Of a stretch of 37,806 nucleotides of DNA, positions 18,284 to 27,558 are shown in pieces. The first letter of the stretch is position 1; each line of letters starts with the position of its first letter. This stretch comes from Thermoplasmata archaeon (GTDB lineage Archaea > Thermoplasmatota > Thermoplasmata > Thermoplasmatales > Thermoplasmataceae): positions 1 to 37,806 of the forward strand of contig JAJYUG010000008.1 of NCBI GenBank assembly GCA_021792655.1, written 5' to 3'. Under the pieces are notes generated by a model. It did no database searches. It was not told the origin of the DNA and saw only the letters and a program-made list of their open reading frames with translations. A program made the position numbers and the translations under genes.

Positions 18284-18448
18284 ATGAGTACTGGAACTTA
18301 TTCAATGGGAAAGATGAACAATAAGAAGGTTCATATTACCTGCAGGAGATGTGGTCACCATACATACCACATCAGGCAAAAGAGGTGCTCTCACTGTGGA
18401 TTTCCCGCAGCAAGAACAAGATCCTATAACTGGGCAAAAACCAAGTGA
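18284..18448 (+). CDS. rpl37e: Ribosomal protein L37e
   Basis: Hand translation (not in ORF track): MSTGTYSMGKMNNKKVHITCRRCGHHTYHIRQKRCSHCGFPAARTRSYNWAKTK*; L37e zinc finger. Confidence 0.94.
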   Translation: MSTGTYSMGKMNNKKVHITCRRCGHHTYHIRQKRCSHCGFPAARTRSYNWAKTK

Positions 18449-19829
18449 TCACTGCGCTGTTGTTGGCGTGATTTCAAACGAGCAAGCTTATGGCTACCTT
18501 GTCAGTTCCCTGAAATCACTTCAGCACCGCGGGCAGGAAAGTGCCGGAATAGCAGCATTTGACGGCACCATGATGAAGCTTAAGAAGGGAATGGGGCTTG
18601 TAAACGATGTTTTTAACGAGAAGGAGAATCCCATTTCCGGTAGCGTGGGAATAGGGCATACGCGATATTCTACAATGGGAACGAAAACCTTGGAAAATGC
18701 CGGACCTTTTGTTGTTTCCAGTGCCTCTGGTTATCTTGCCATATCCCATAACGGAGAGATAACAAACGCAGAGCAGCTCAGCGAGGAACTCAAGAAGAGA
18801 GGGGCCACGTTTTCAACTTCCTCAGATACTGAAGTAATGCTCATGGAACTTTCAAAAGAGATAGCGGAAAACGGCGTTGCGAATGGGATGAAGATCGCTA
18901 TGTCAAAGCTTAAGGGAGCTTATTCCGCTGCGTTCATGATTGATGACAGGCTTTTTGCGATCCGGGATCCCATGGGAATAAGGCCCCTTATTCTCGGGAA
19001 GACCGGCAATACATACGTTGTTGCCTCAGAAAGCTGCGTGATGGATGTGCTTGGAGGGGAAACCATAAGGGATGTACTTCCCGGTGAGGTCGTGGAAATA
19101 ACTCCCATTGGGCCGAAAAGAATTTTCATAGCATCTTCAAGGGTGGAAGCACATTGCATGTTTGAATATGTCTACTTTGCCAGGCCAGACAGCATAATAG
19201 ACAATATAGAGGTTTTCGAAACCAGGATCAAGCTTGGGAGGGTGCTCGCCGATGAAAGCATGGTAGAGGCTGACGTCGTAATACCGGTGCCGGATTCAGG
19301 GAGAGCCCAGGCCCTGGGCTATTCCCAGAGGTCGGGCATTGTTTACAGCGAGGGCCTCATAAAGAACAGGTACTCCGGCAGAACCTTCATAATGCCGTCG
19401 CAGGTTCAGAGAACTGCATCCATTAAGATGAAGCTGAATGCAATAAGGTCAGTTGTGGAGGGAAAGCGAATAGTGCTTGTGGACGACAGCATAGTACGCG
19501 GCAACACAATGAGGCATATCGTGATGCTGCTGAGAAAGGCTGGCGCTACGGAAGTACACGTCAGGATAGGATCGCCAGAAATCATTGCCCCCTGCTACTT
19601 TGGGGTTGACATGAAAACGAAGGATCAATTCATAGCAAGAGGGAAGACCAACCAGGAAATAACAGAAGAAATCGGCGCAGATTCCCTGGCCTACATTTCA
19701 ATTGACGGCCTGGTAAAGTCCATAGGAATGCCAAAGCAGAATCTTTGCCTGAGCTGCCTGACTGGAGAGTATCCCGTCAGCATACCCGGAGAGAAATATC
19801 TGTACCAGAAAGACCTTACAAATTACTGA
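18396..19829 (+). CDS. purF: Amidophosphoribosyltransferase (glutamine PRPP amidotransferase)
   Basis: C-AVVGVIS Ntn nucleophile context, SLQHRGQESAGIA, GHTRYSTMG, RPLILG, VLVDDSIVRGNTMRHIV. Start uncertain: GTG 18396 has an upstream AGAGGTG; the track uses GTG 18351. Confidence 0.94.
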   Translation: MDFPQQEQDPITGQKPSDHCAVVGVISNEQAYGYLVSSLKSLQHRGQESAGIAAFDGTMMKLKKGMGLVNDVFNEKENPISGSVGIGHTRYSTMGTKTLENAGPFVVSSASGYLAISHNGEITNAEQLSEELKKRGATFSTSSDTEVMLMELSKEIAENGVANGMKIAMSKLKGAYSAAFMIDDRLFAIRDPMGIRPLILGKTGNTYVVASESCVMDVLGGETIRDVLPGEVVEITPIGPKRIFIASSRVEAHCMFEYVYFARPDSIIDNIEVFETRIKLGRVLADESMVEADVVIPVPDSGRAQALGYSQRSGIVYSEGLIKNRYSGRTFIMPSQVQRTASIKMKLNAIRSVVEGKRIVLVDDSIVRGNTMRHIVMLLRKAGATEVHVRIGSPEIIAPCYFGVDMKTKDQFIARGKTNQEITEEIGADSLAYISIDGLVKSIGMPKQNLCLSCLTGEYPVSIPGEKYLYQKDLTNY

Positions 19830-20665
19830 CTGGACTTAATTTCCTTCAGTCTCTTGTCCAGCTGCTTTTTCATCATGTCCATGTCCATCTTTGTGCCAAG
19901 GAAGTCTGCCTTTGACGTTATGGCTATCTTGTTCGCAATGGCTCTTGAGGCTTTTCCCCTAAGGGACGGCTTAAGCGGAGAAACATCAGGATGCTTGAAT
20001 ATAACACCGTGCTTCGGCGGTGGCGAGCCGGTGGTCATGTGCTTGAAGAATGCGGTTTCTGCTCCAAGTACCTGAATTGTACTTGATGGATATTTGACAA
20101 GGTTCTTCAGGCCCCCGCTCCTGGACAGGATCTCCAGGGTAAGATCCGGACCCACCAGATCTGAAGTGTTCTGCATCACCTTCCTGATCTCCAAGTTCAG
20201 GTACTCTGAAAGCGCAGAACGGTACTTGCAGAGACCTATTCCAGTAGACCATAGTTCCCTTAACACCACGGAATTCTCAGTTCCCTCTTTCACCCTGTCC
20301 ATGTTCCTCGAAAAAAATGTGCAGGGATCGTCATCATGATAGGCGATTCCAGACAGGGCAGCAAATGGCATAGCGCTTTCCAGGTACGTGTTGATGATGC
20401 GGTCGAGTTCGGATTTTACCGCGTGAAGCTTAATAACTACCTGATCGCCCGCGAATTCTTCCTTTATCCTTTTTTTTCCGTAGTTGATAAGGATTTCCCT
20501 TAAATTGGGTATTTTTCCCGACCCCGGCTGGGATGTCTCTGGAATAACCCCCGCCCTGAGATCGTCCATGATCTGGATGTAGTTTGTTTCCAAATTTGTG
20601 TACGGCAGCATATCCCTGCCGGACTTCCTTCCGTACCACATTATTTCTCTCTGGTTTTGCTTCAT
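19823..20665 (-). CDS. Nop5/Nop56-like C/D-box RNP core protein (short form)
   Basis: GLKNLVKYPSSTIQVLGAETAFFKHMTTGSPPPKHGVIFKHPDV...RGKASRAIANKIAITSKADFLG: signature of the Nop domain. Confidence 0.88.
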   Translation of the reverse strand: MKQNQREIMWYGRKSGRDMLPYTNLETNYIQIMDDLRAGVIPETSQPGSGKIPNLREILINYGKKRIKEEFAGDQVVIKLHAVKSELDRIINTYLESAMPFAALSGIAYHDDDPCTFFSRNMDRVKEGTENSVVLRELWSTGIGLCKYRSALSEYLNLEIRKVMQNTSDLVGPDLTLEILSRSGGLKNLVKYPSSTIQVLGAETAFFKHMTTGSPPPKHGVIFKHPDVSPLKPSLRGKASRAIANKIAITSKADFLGTKMDMDMMKKQLDKRLKEIKSSQ

Positions 20666-21563
20666 TTTCTACAGTAACCTTAGCCTTAGGAGATATAAGG
20701 ATTCTGTCAAAGTCCACAACCTTTAGATCACCGACTTCGTCGAATGATACCATCATCTTTCCTGTTCCCACAACGTAATTATCCTCGGAAACCACGCATA
20801 CACGGTCTCCCCTTCTTGGTTCACCCACAATGGCCTTGATCCCGCCTGGAAAGAGATCCGAGCCATGCGCGATATTTTCAAGTGACGAATTCTTGACAAC
20901 CACCTTAGGGTAACTCCGGAACAGGAATTCTACCGGCAGAAGTATTTCAGATAACTTTTTTCCGGAGGACTGGGTGCTGAGATAGACCGCATCCTTAAGC
21001 ATCTGCAACGTCACCATCCTTTCCTCGTTGAAAGGGCCAGTCGCCGTCCGCCTCAATTCTGCCATCTGGGCGCCACATCCAAGTACATACCCAATGTCCG
21101 TGCAGAGAGTCCTGATGTAAGTCCCGGATTCGCATCTTATCCTGAGAAGCGAGAGCCTGCCTCCATATTCCATCAGGTCTATTGAAAAAATTCTTCTTAC
21201 CCTCACTGTCCTTGACACTGCCGATCTTACCGGAGGGAGCTGGTAGATGTCAGTGGTGAATTCGGACAGCACCTCCCTGAGCCTTGCCTCGGATACCTCA
21301 GAGTACGTCCTTAGCACACATATGTACTCCTTTGGCTCCTCATGCGCTATTTCAATAAGCTTTGTCGCCCGGCCGATTGCCATCACCAGCACGCCCGATA
21401 CGTTGGGATCGAGTGTGCCAATGTGACCTACCCTGTCAGTGCCAATTATTTTCTTGACCCAGAAATCCACCTGATGACTGGTCGGCCCCTTAGGCTTGTC
21501 TATTACAATGAATCCTTCCGGATCATTTTTTTCCGCCTGGCGATATTCTGTCATATAATTCAT
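20430..21563 (-). CDS. cbf5: tRNA/rRNA pseudouridine synthase Cbf5 (TruB family, H/ACA RNP) with C-terminal extension
   Basis: DKPKGPTSHQVDFWVK, VGHIGTLDPNVSGVLVMAIGRATKL, RIRCESGTYIRTLCTDIG, followed by a PUA domain. Confidence 0.94.
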   Translation of the reverse strand: MNYMTEYRQAEKNDPEGFIVIDKPKGPTSHQVDFWVKKIIGTDRVGHIGTLDPNVSGVLVMAIGRATKLIEIAHEEPKEYICVLRTYSEVSEARLREVLSEFTTDIYQLPPVRSAVSRTVRVRRIFSIDLMEYGGRLSLLRIRCESGTYIRTLCTDIGYVLGCGAQMAELRRTATGPFNEERMVTLQMLKDAVYLSTQSSGKKLSEILLPVEFLFRSYPKVVVKNSSLENIAHGSDLFPGGIKAIVGEPRRGDRVCVVSEDNYVVGTGKMMVSFDEVGDLKVVDFDRILISPKAKVTVENEAKPERNNVVRKEVRQGYAAVHKFGNKLHPDHGRSQGGGYSRDIPAGVGKNTQFKGNPYQLRKKKDKGRIRGRSGSY

Positions 21564-22065
21564 CCGCTATTTCCTGAGCGCTTCTGCTACCCGAGTCTAT
21601 AATCAGGTTGTAGATGTCCGTTCTGGAATAGTCAATATCATAATACTGCTTGTACCTTTTCATTTCAGATTGTTCTCTTGCCCGTATTTCAGCCCTTACG
21701 GTTTTTTCCGGAAGGTTTTCCCTGAACATAACCCGTTTCACGCGAATATCCAGCGGGGCTTTAACGAAAACCTTCAGGGCATTTATATCATTGATGAAGC
21801 ACAACCATCCGGACAGCCTTGAATCTACCACCATGTTCCTGTTTTTTCTAAGTGTGTCAAGTAGCAGACGGTCAAGGTCCCTGTCAATATTCTCCTCCTT
21901 CTCTGCAAGAGCGCCGAATTCGTCAACTGTCATGCCCTTCTCCTTCGCGAGGTCCCGGAAGATGTCCCCCCCAGAAATGTAAGCATATCCCAGCTTGGTG
22001 GAGGCCAGCCTGGCAATGGTTGATTTGCCGCTCCCTATTTCACCACTAATCGTTAATAGCATCAA
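21523..22065 (-). CDS. cmk: Cytidylate kinase
   Basis: LTISGEIGSGKSTIARLASTKLGYAYISGGDIFRDLA; canonical position before cbf5. Confidence 0.93.
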   Translation of the reverse strand: MMLLTISGEIGSGKSTIARLASTKLGYAYISGGDIFRDLAKEKGMTVDEFGALAEKEENIDRDLDRLLLDTLRKNRNMVVDSRLSGWLCFINDINALKVFVKAPLDIRVKRVMFRENLPEKTVRAEIRAREQSEMKRYKQYYDIDYSRTDIYNLIIDSGSRSAQEIADELYDRISPGGKK

Positions 22066-22741
22066 TCTCTCTCTTCTCGTACTTCCTTAGTTTGAATGTG
22101 AAGTCTATGTATTTTATTATCATTGTTGCAAAGTAGCCTATTACCAAGCTCGCTATGAAGTATATCCCGATCCAGTACGGTGCGATGAATATCTTGGCGG
22201 TAGCAAGATTTATGTCTGTATCCCAGGGTGTCGCTATTATCTGGTACGGCAGGGCAGATATGTAAACAAAAAGCCACATGTATATAAGGAAAATAAAAAC
22301 TGTCAGGATCATCAGGGGCTTCATCGTATTCATGGAAAGCTGCTGCTGCTCCATGGTTACGTCCATCCTCATCTTGTTCAGCTTTGCAAGCCTGTCCTTC
22401 TGGTTTGCCCTGAATGCTTCCCTGTAAACCTTGTTGAAAGCCTTCATGCGGTTCTGGGCCCTTCCCATGCTTATCCAGTCTGTGAAGAAGTAACGGGGGA
22501 CTGAGGTGATCAACCCTATGAGTATGCCTACAAGAAATAGCGTCATCAGTGGAGTTGTGTAATTGAAACCTATCACCGGCATGAGAACCTTGTTCATCAT
22601 TGCCCCGATGGCGTTCCTTATTGATATGTCAGAAACCAGCACAACCATCATTATCATTATGAACAGATACACCATCTGAAAGCTCATTGCCTTCTTCATG
22701 GCTTCCTGTGAGCTTGGCTTCTGAGGGCTTGTCTCAGTCAA
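22046..22741 (-). CDS. DUF106 membrane protein (archaeal YidC/Oxa1/EMC3-like)
   Basis: Three TM helices, cytoplasmic helical segment QNRMKAFNKVYREAFRANQKDRLAKLNKMRMDVT; between adk and cmk as in other euryarchaea. Confidence 0.9.
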   Translation of the reverse strand: MTETSPQKPSSQEAMKKAMSFQMVYLFIMIMMVVLVSDISIRNAIGAMMNKVLMPVIGFNYTTPLMTLFLVGILIGLITSVPRYFFTDWISMGRAQNRMKAFNKVYREAFRANQKDRLAKLNKMRMDVTMEQQQLSMNTMKPLMILTVFIFLIYMWLFVYISALPYQIIATPWDTDINLATAKIFIAPYWIGIYFIASLVIGYFATMIIKYIDFTFKLRKYEKREIDAIND

Positions 22742-23288
22742 CTACCATCAACCTCTTCACTATATTATCTGCAGCTATTTCTGGTTTGCCTTCTGGATTA
22801 TCTATGAAATTAACGGTAGCGCCGGAGAAAACTGCATAGGCGGCAGCGAAATACCTGTTGATCTCCTGATGTTCCCCGATGGCTTCAGCAGAATCTTCGT
22901 CCCGGCTCCTCGAACTGTCATTCCTTCTTCTCTGTTCTATGAGCCGGGAATCTGCTTCGATTAGGAAGTAGGATGATACCTTAAGTTCCCTGAGAACCCA
23001 TTCAGGCAGGCCAGGAAGATACCCCTTTGGACTCTTAATGGCCATGTGTGTGTCAATGATGACGTTATCCATCCTTCCTATTGCATTGGAAGCTTTTTTC
23101 TGCAGGTTGATCTGGGTATCGATTCCAAGCTTTCGCAGCCCGTCCCTGTCCTTGACAAGGTTTATCTCCCGTGCCATCTCAAACATCAGTGTTCCAAAAT
23201 TTATGATGTCGTACTGCGTCTTTCTTGAAACTATTTCCAGTACCGTCGACTTTCCAACACCAGCGACTCCTGAAATGACCACTCTCAT
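22734..23288 (-). CDS. adkA: Archaeal adenylate kinase
   Basis: VVISGVAGVGKSTVLEIVSRK; INFGTLMFEMA; DTHMAIKSPKGYLPGLP. Confidence 0.94.
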   Translation of the reverse strand: MRVVISGVAGVGKSTVLEIVSRKTQYDIINFGTLMFEMAREINLVKDRDGLRKLGIDTQINLQKKASNAIGRMDNVIIDTHMAIKSPKGYLPGLPEWVLRELKVSSYFLIEADSRLIEQRRRNDSSRSRDEDSAEAIGEHQEINRYFAAAYAVFSGATVNFIDNPEGKPEIAADNIVKRLMVVD

Positions 23289-25067
23289 TCACGAACCACC
23301 CGCGAAGAACTGCCTTATGACCGGATGCATCTCCATCAGTTGCTCCCTGCCCATAGCTTCGTACGTCTGTATTACTATGCCTACGGCAAGCAGGAGGCCG
23401 GTTCCACTGGTATCGCCAACAGTACCTATCAGGTTTGCGCTTGCTGCAAGCAGTCCCACAGCGGCACCACTGAACACGGTAATAGTTGGTATGTATTTTG
23501 AAAGCACCTTTTCCATGACCTTTGGATCACGCCTGAAGCCTGGTATCTGCATGCCGCTGGACTGGATCTGCTTCGCAACCGAGCTGGCGCCCATGTTGGT
23601 TGTCTCGATCCAGAACTTAGCGAATATGACCGACGCTACCACCATGAATAGCACAAACACCAGTATGTGTACTCCCTCTTCCCACGGAGCATGCCCCAAG
23701 AGTATGCTCTGGCTGGACGCCGGCTGCAGTATGGGAAACAGCCAGTCAGACAGCCCGTTAGGGGTGAAGAGGTAGAATGCCAACCCACCGGTTGGCGTTG
23801 TACTTTGCAGGGCATTTGACCCATAGCTGGCAATCATGGCTGCGGTCGGATATGATCCGAGAAGCGCATTGTGGCCGAGTATGGGAATCTTGCTGAGGAC
23901 AGGGCTGCTCCAGAACAGCAGCGTCCACATAGAAACATTGGCAAGCAGAGCCGTAGCCAGAATCACAGGTATATTGGAAGCATAGAACAGTTGTATCGGA
24001 TAACGCCCCCTGGCACCCCTGACCCTTTCATGAGCTATTGGCAACTCTATCTTGCTGCTCTGGAAATATGCAACTATAAAGAAAATAAGAAGCGTACCGA
24101 CCAGTGCAATCATTGGATTTGGCTGCTGGAAAAGCACCTGTACGCCTCCGTTGCTGTACATATAGCTCGCGGATGAGTGGGTGATTATGTATATCATCTT
24201 TGGCAGCGCCCCTGCCGGGGTATTTGTAGCAATATTCAGAGGAAGGCCAGCAGTCTGTGGGAGCCAGTTAAATGTTCCCGTGAAAAGCTGCTGTGAAACT
24301 CCAGCTGCTATAAACAGGGAAATTCCTGACCCTATCCCGTACTTGGAGACGACCTCATCCATCAGGAATACAAGGTACGAACCAAGGAAAAGCTGCATTA
24401 TTATGATTGTCTGCGAGAGAAATTCCCCATATCCAGGGATAGCGGCGTTTATGGACGATACCAGTGCAGCGTCCGGCACAAGATACCCGAATGCCTGTGG
24501 TATTGCCTCAACGAATATCATGACAATGACGAGGAGCTTCTGGGTGCCCTGATATATTGCCTTGTCTTCGGAGTTCTGCAGGTCAATGTTGAAGATCTTG
24601 GCTCCGGCAAATAGCTGCATAACTATGCTAGCTGTGACTATTGGCCCTATTCCCAGGTCCATCAGGGAACCTGACGCACCGGCAAAGATAGCCCTGAATG
24701 AGGCAAAAACGTCAATTGTCTGCGATGCGTTCAGACCATAAATGTAGATATTGGTAAGTGCGAAATAGAGGATCACGACAATCGCGGTCCACATCAATTT
24801 ATACTTGAATTCAACGTGACCCTTTGCCTTCTTCACGGCCGGAAGCTTGGCAGTGAGTCCCTCAATACCGTAAAGCTTGCTCTTCTTTGGTCCCTTGTAA
24901 CTTACTATTAGATATGTTATGTAAAACAGCGGTGAAACAAGCAGCGCGGCGATAAAGAGCTTGAACCCCGTGTAGCCGCTAAAGTAATAAAAACCTGCAA
25001 TGACAATTGCAAATATTATGATAATGGGAATTGCTGTACGATTATTCCGCTGTATCTCCGCCGCCAT
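23289..25067 (-). CDS. secY: Protein translocase SecY
   Basis: Ten-TM protein with SecY motifs (GSGISLFIAAGV, ANLIGTVGDTSGTGLLLAVGI); follows L15. Confidence 0.95.
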   Translation of the reverse strand: MAAEIQRNNRTAIPIIIIFAIVIAGFYYFSGYTGFKLFIAALLVSPLFYITYLIVSYKGPKKSKLYGIEGLTAKLPAVKKAKGHVEFKYKLMWTAIVVILYFALTNIYIYGLNASQTIDVFASFRAIFAGASGSLMDLGIGPIVTASIVMQLFAGAKIFNIDLQNSEDKAIYQGTQKLLVIVMIFVEAIPQAFGYLVPDAALVSSINAAIPGYGEFLSQTIIIMQLFLGSYLVFLMDEVVSKYGIGSGISLFIAAGVSQQLFTGTFNWLPQTAGLPLNIATNTPAGALPKMIYIITHSSASYMYSNGGVQVLFQQPNPMIALVGTLLIFFIVAYFQSSKIELPIAHERVRGARGRYPIQLFYASNIPVILATALLANVSMWTLLFWSSPVLSKIPILGHNALLGSYPTAAMIASYGSNALQSTTPTGGLAFYLFTPNGLSDWLFPILQPASSQSILLGHAPWEEGVHILVFVLFMVVASVIFAKFWIETTNMGASSVAKQIQSSGMQIPGFRRDPKVMEKVLSKYIPTITVFSGAAVGLLAASANLIGTVGDTSGTGLLLAVGIVIQTYEAMGREQLMEMHPVIRQFFAGGS

Positions 25068-25494
25068 TTACCTCTACCGTAGTTCCGAAAGTGGAAAGCT
25101 TACTTATAGCCTTTTCCGTTGCTTTCTCGACCTTTATGACACATTTTTTGTTGAAAAGCCCTGAACCGAGAAGCTTAGTATACCCTGCAGAGGTCAGATC
25201 AACCTCATAGCCGTTCTTGCTTTCCTTGGCATAACCTCTTGCAACTAGCCTTGGAAACTCGTTGTTAAGTTCGTTCAGGGTTATGGGAATATCCGGGTTC
25301 GATGGGTGATGGCTCGTGAATCCCTTCCCGCCAAAGTGCAGGGGATCGTTTATGATTGTCCAGACCCATTTATGCTTATGAAGGCCAGCCATGCCGGAAC
25401 CTCCCTTCTTTCCCTTTCCCCTTCCGGCTTTCATGCCTCTTCCGTAATGTCCTCCCCTAAGTTTTTTAGTTCTCGTTCTTACCATTAAGGTCAA
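25042..25494 (-). CDS. rpl15: Ribosomal protein L15
   Basis: TRTKKLRGGHYGRGMKAGRGKGKKGGSGMAG. Confidence 0.95.
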   Translation of the reverse strand: MTLMVRTRTKKLRGGHYGRGMKAGRGKGKKGGSGMAGLHKHKWVWTIINDPLHFGGKGFTSHHPSNPDIPITLNELNNEFPRLVARGYAKESKNGYEVDLTSAGYTKLLGSGLFNKKCVIKVEKATEKAISKLSTFGTTVEVNGGGDTAE

Positions 25495-25963
25495 CTCCCG
25501 GTTTTATCATTCTCTTGATCAGCTTGTTAATCTCCGCACCGCGGTAACCAGCGGAACCTCCCTTCTTGAAGTGTTTCCTGATGGCTTCGTATCCTTTGTA
25601 AGGCGGATTTAGCCTTATCACTGGAACTATGTCCTTGATGTCCTTGTATTTCACATTGCCGTTCATGAGCGCATCTGCCATAGAATCATAAGTATCGTAG
25701 CCAGTCGACTCCTTAAGGTTGTCTTCTTCGATTTTTTTCCGTCCCCTGAACAGTGCTTTCTCCTTCAGGAGAACTGTGAGCGTTTCCTTGTCAATTTCTC
25801 CCCAGGTAACATAGTTTTCTACGCGATTTATCATTCCTCTGCTGATTGAATTGTCTTCAACCACTACCAGATGGTTGATCTTGTGCAGCCTGAGGAGCTC
25901 GGTTGTCTTCTGAGCGTCCGGGCTTATTCCTGTTTCTCCCCTAATTCTTATTACTGCTAACAT
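25466..25963 (-). CDS. rpl30: Ribosomal protein L30
   Basis: MLAVIRIRGETGISPDAQKTTELLRLHKINHLVVV...YVTWGEID. Confidence 0.94.
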   Translation of the reverse strand: MLAVIRIRGETGISPDAQKTTELLRLHKINHLVVVEDNSISRGMINRVENYVTWGEIDKETLTVLLKEKALFRGRKKIEEDNLKESTGYDTYDSMADALMNGNVKYKDIKDIVPVIRLNPPYKGYEAIRKHFKKGGSAGYRGAEINKLIKRMIKPGVDLNGKNEN

Positions 25964-26609
25964 TTGCCACACTACCTAAGTAAATTGGTGTACTCAACTT
26001 TATCGACTGGTTTATCTTCGTTCTTGACGTTTCCACAAGCGCATTGAAAACGGCCAGTGAATAATTCACCGTTGTTTTTGTATGCCCCTTCACGAATCCC
26101 CATGCATCGTCAATGCCGGCATGCCTGAGAATGATCTTGGCCACGTCTCCGACTGCTTTGCCCACTCCTTGAGGAGCTGGCTTCAAAGTGACGATAACAG
26201 ATCCTGATTTGCCTGTAACCTCGAATGGCAGGGTATGTGCTCTCCCGCAACCGCATTCCCAGGAACCGCAGCCTCTCCTGATCTCAACCAGGTTCAGCTT
26301 TGCGTTGTTTACGGCTTTCCTTATGGCCGGCGCCGCTTCCTTGGCCTTGCCCATTCCAACGCCGACAAAGCCATCCTCGTTCCCGACAACAGCGGTGATG
26401 GAATAGTTCATTCTCCTGCCGGAATCAGTCATCCTCTGGGCACGCTCTATGTTCAGAACCTCATCCTTAAGATTTGGCAGGAGGTAATCCACAATCTGGT
26501 ACTCCTTCAGCGGGAGTTTTGTCCTCAATGCCTCTGAAATGGTCTTTATCTCACCGGAAGCAACCATTTTGCCAAGTTGCGTTCTCGGAATCCAGGTCTC
26601 TTCTGGCAT
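25941..26609 (-). CDS. rps5: Ribosomal protein S5
   Basis: VVGNEDGFVGVGMGKAKEAAPAIRKAVNNAKLNLVEIRRGCGSWECGC. Confidence 0.96.
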   Translation of the reverse strand: MPEETWIPRTQLGKMVASGEIKTISEALRTKLPLKEYQIVDYLLPNLKDEVLNIERAQRMTDSGRRMNYSITAVVGNEDGFVGVGMGKAKEAAPAIRKAVNNAKLNLVEIRRGCGSWECGCGRAHTLPFEVTGKSGSVIVTLKPAPQGVGKAVGDVAKIILRHAGIDDAWGFVKGHTKTTVNYSLAVFNALVETSRTKINQSIKLSTPIYLGSVANVSSNKN

Positions 26610-27103
26610 TATTTCACCTCAATTTTCGATAACAGTTCATCAAAATTACCAACCTTCAGCTTTGCAGAAGACAGATGCTTTCCCCTGATTCTCTCCTCAG
26701 ACGGAAATATTTCGGGGTCATGCGGTATTTCCATTCCGGAATCCACGAAACCTTTCAATGCCGCCGCAAGTCTGCCTCCCTTTGTAAATTTGTATCTTCC
26801 GGTGTCCAGGATTGCCTCAGTCTCTCCGAGTTTCTTGGCTTTTACTCCGGCTGCATACCCAACAAGATATGATACAGGTGTGCTGTTCCCAAAGACATCC
26901 AGTCCCATTTTCTTCAGGGACTTGTCTGTAACTGTTACAATGACATTATCGCCTTCAGGCTTGTACTTGATAAGCTGCACCATAACACCTTTCCCTGATC
27001 TTCTGACAACGAACCTGGGCTTGCCGGATCTCAGTATCCTCAGCCTTTTCCTGTAGTCGGTCAGCCCGAGCCTCTTTCTCTTAAATATGGTTGGTGTCTT
27101 CAT
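26609..27103 (-). CDS. rpl18: Ribosomal protein L18
   Basis: KRKRLGLTDYRKRLRILRSGKPRFVVRRSGKGVMVQLI. Confidence 0.95.
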   Translation of the reverse strand: MKTPTIFKRKRLGLTDYRKRLRILRSGKPRFVVRRSGKGVMVQLIKYKPEGDNVIVTVTDKSLKKMGLDVFGNSTPVSYLVGYAAGVKAKKLGETEAILDTGRYKFTKGGRLAAALKGFVDSGMEIPHDPEIFPSEERIRGKHLSSAKLKVGNFDELLSKIEVK

Positions 27104-27558
27104 TTGCCCACCTCAGTCATCATTCCCATGGACTTTATCTGAGAGTTCAGCTGTGCCCTTGACCTGATCGATCCTCCCTTGATAAGCCTATAGAACTTCC
27201 TGTATGTTTTCGGGTCGATGGATTTCTGATCCTTTAATTTAACTAGTTCGTCACGAAGCGCCCTGACAGTCTTTACCCATCTGACCTTCCTCGGGAATCT
27301 TGCATTTTTCGTTCCTCTTACTGACCCCTGGCCCCTTCTTCTTTCCTTGGATAGTTGCACTATCCTTTTCTTGTGCCTGTAGGTTGAGTTACCCTTCTTT
27401 GGAACTACCTGGATAACGTGCCTGTTGATTAGTTCCTTTATATCAGATCGGGTGGCGGATTCCGTAACCTGCTCAAGGCTGTTTGTATCTATCCACACAC
27501 GCGATATTCCGGACTTGAACTGATCTGCCGCTATCCTCTTTGCTGTATTTACTCTCAT
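27100..27558 (-). CDS. rpl19e: Ribosomal protein L19e
   Basis: AKRIAADQFKSGISRVWIDTNSLEQV...GQGSVRGTKNARFPRKVRWVKTVRALR. Confidence 0.95.
   Translation of the reverse strand: MRVNTAKRIAADQFKSGISRVWIDTNSLEQVTESATRSDIKELINRHVIQVVPKKGNSTYRHKKRIVQLSKERRRGQGSVRGTKNARFPRKVRWVKTVRALRDELVKLKDQKSIDPKTYRKFYRLIKGGSIRSRAQLNSQIKSMGMMTEVGK

Noticed and set aside
23038-23775. 245-aa plus-strand ORF antisense to adk/secY
   Set aside because: Antisense shadow of confidently identified adkA and secY coding sequence; low-complexity Ser/Thr/Pro composition.
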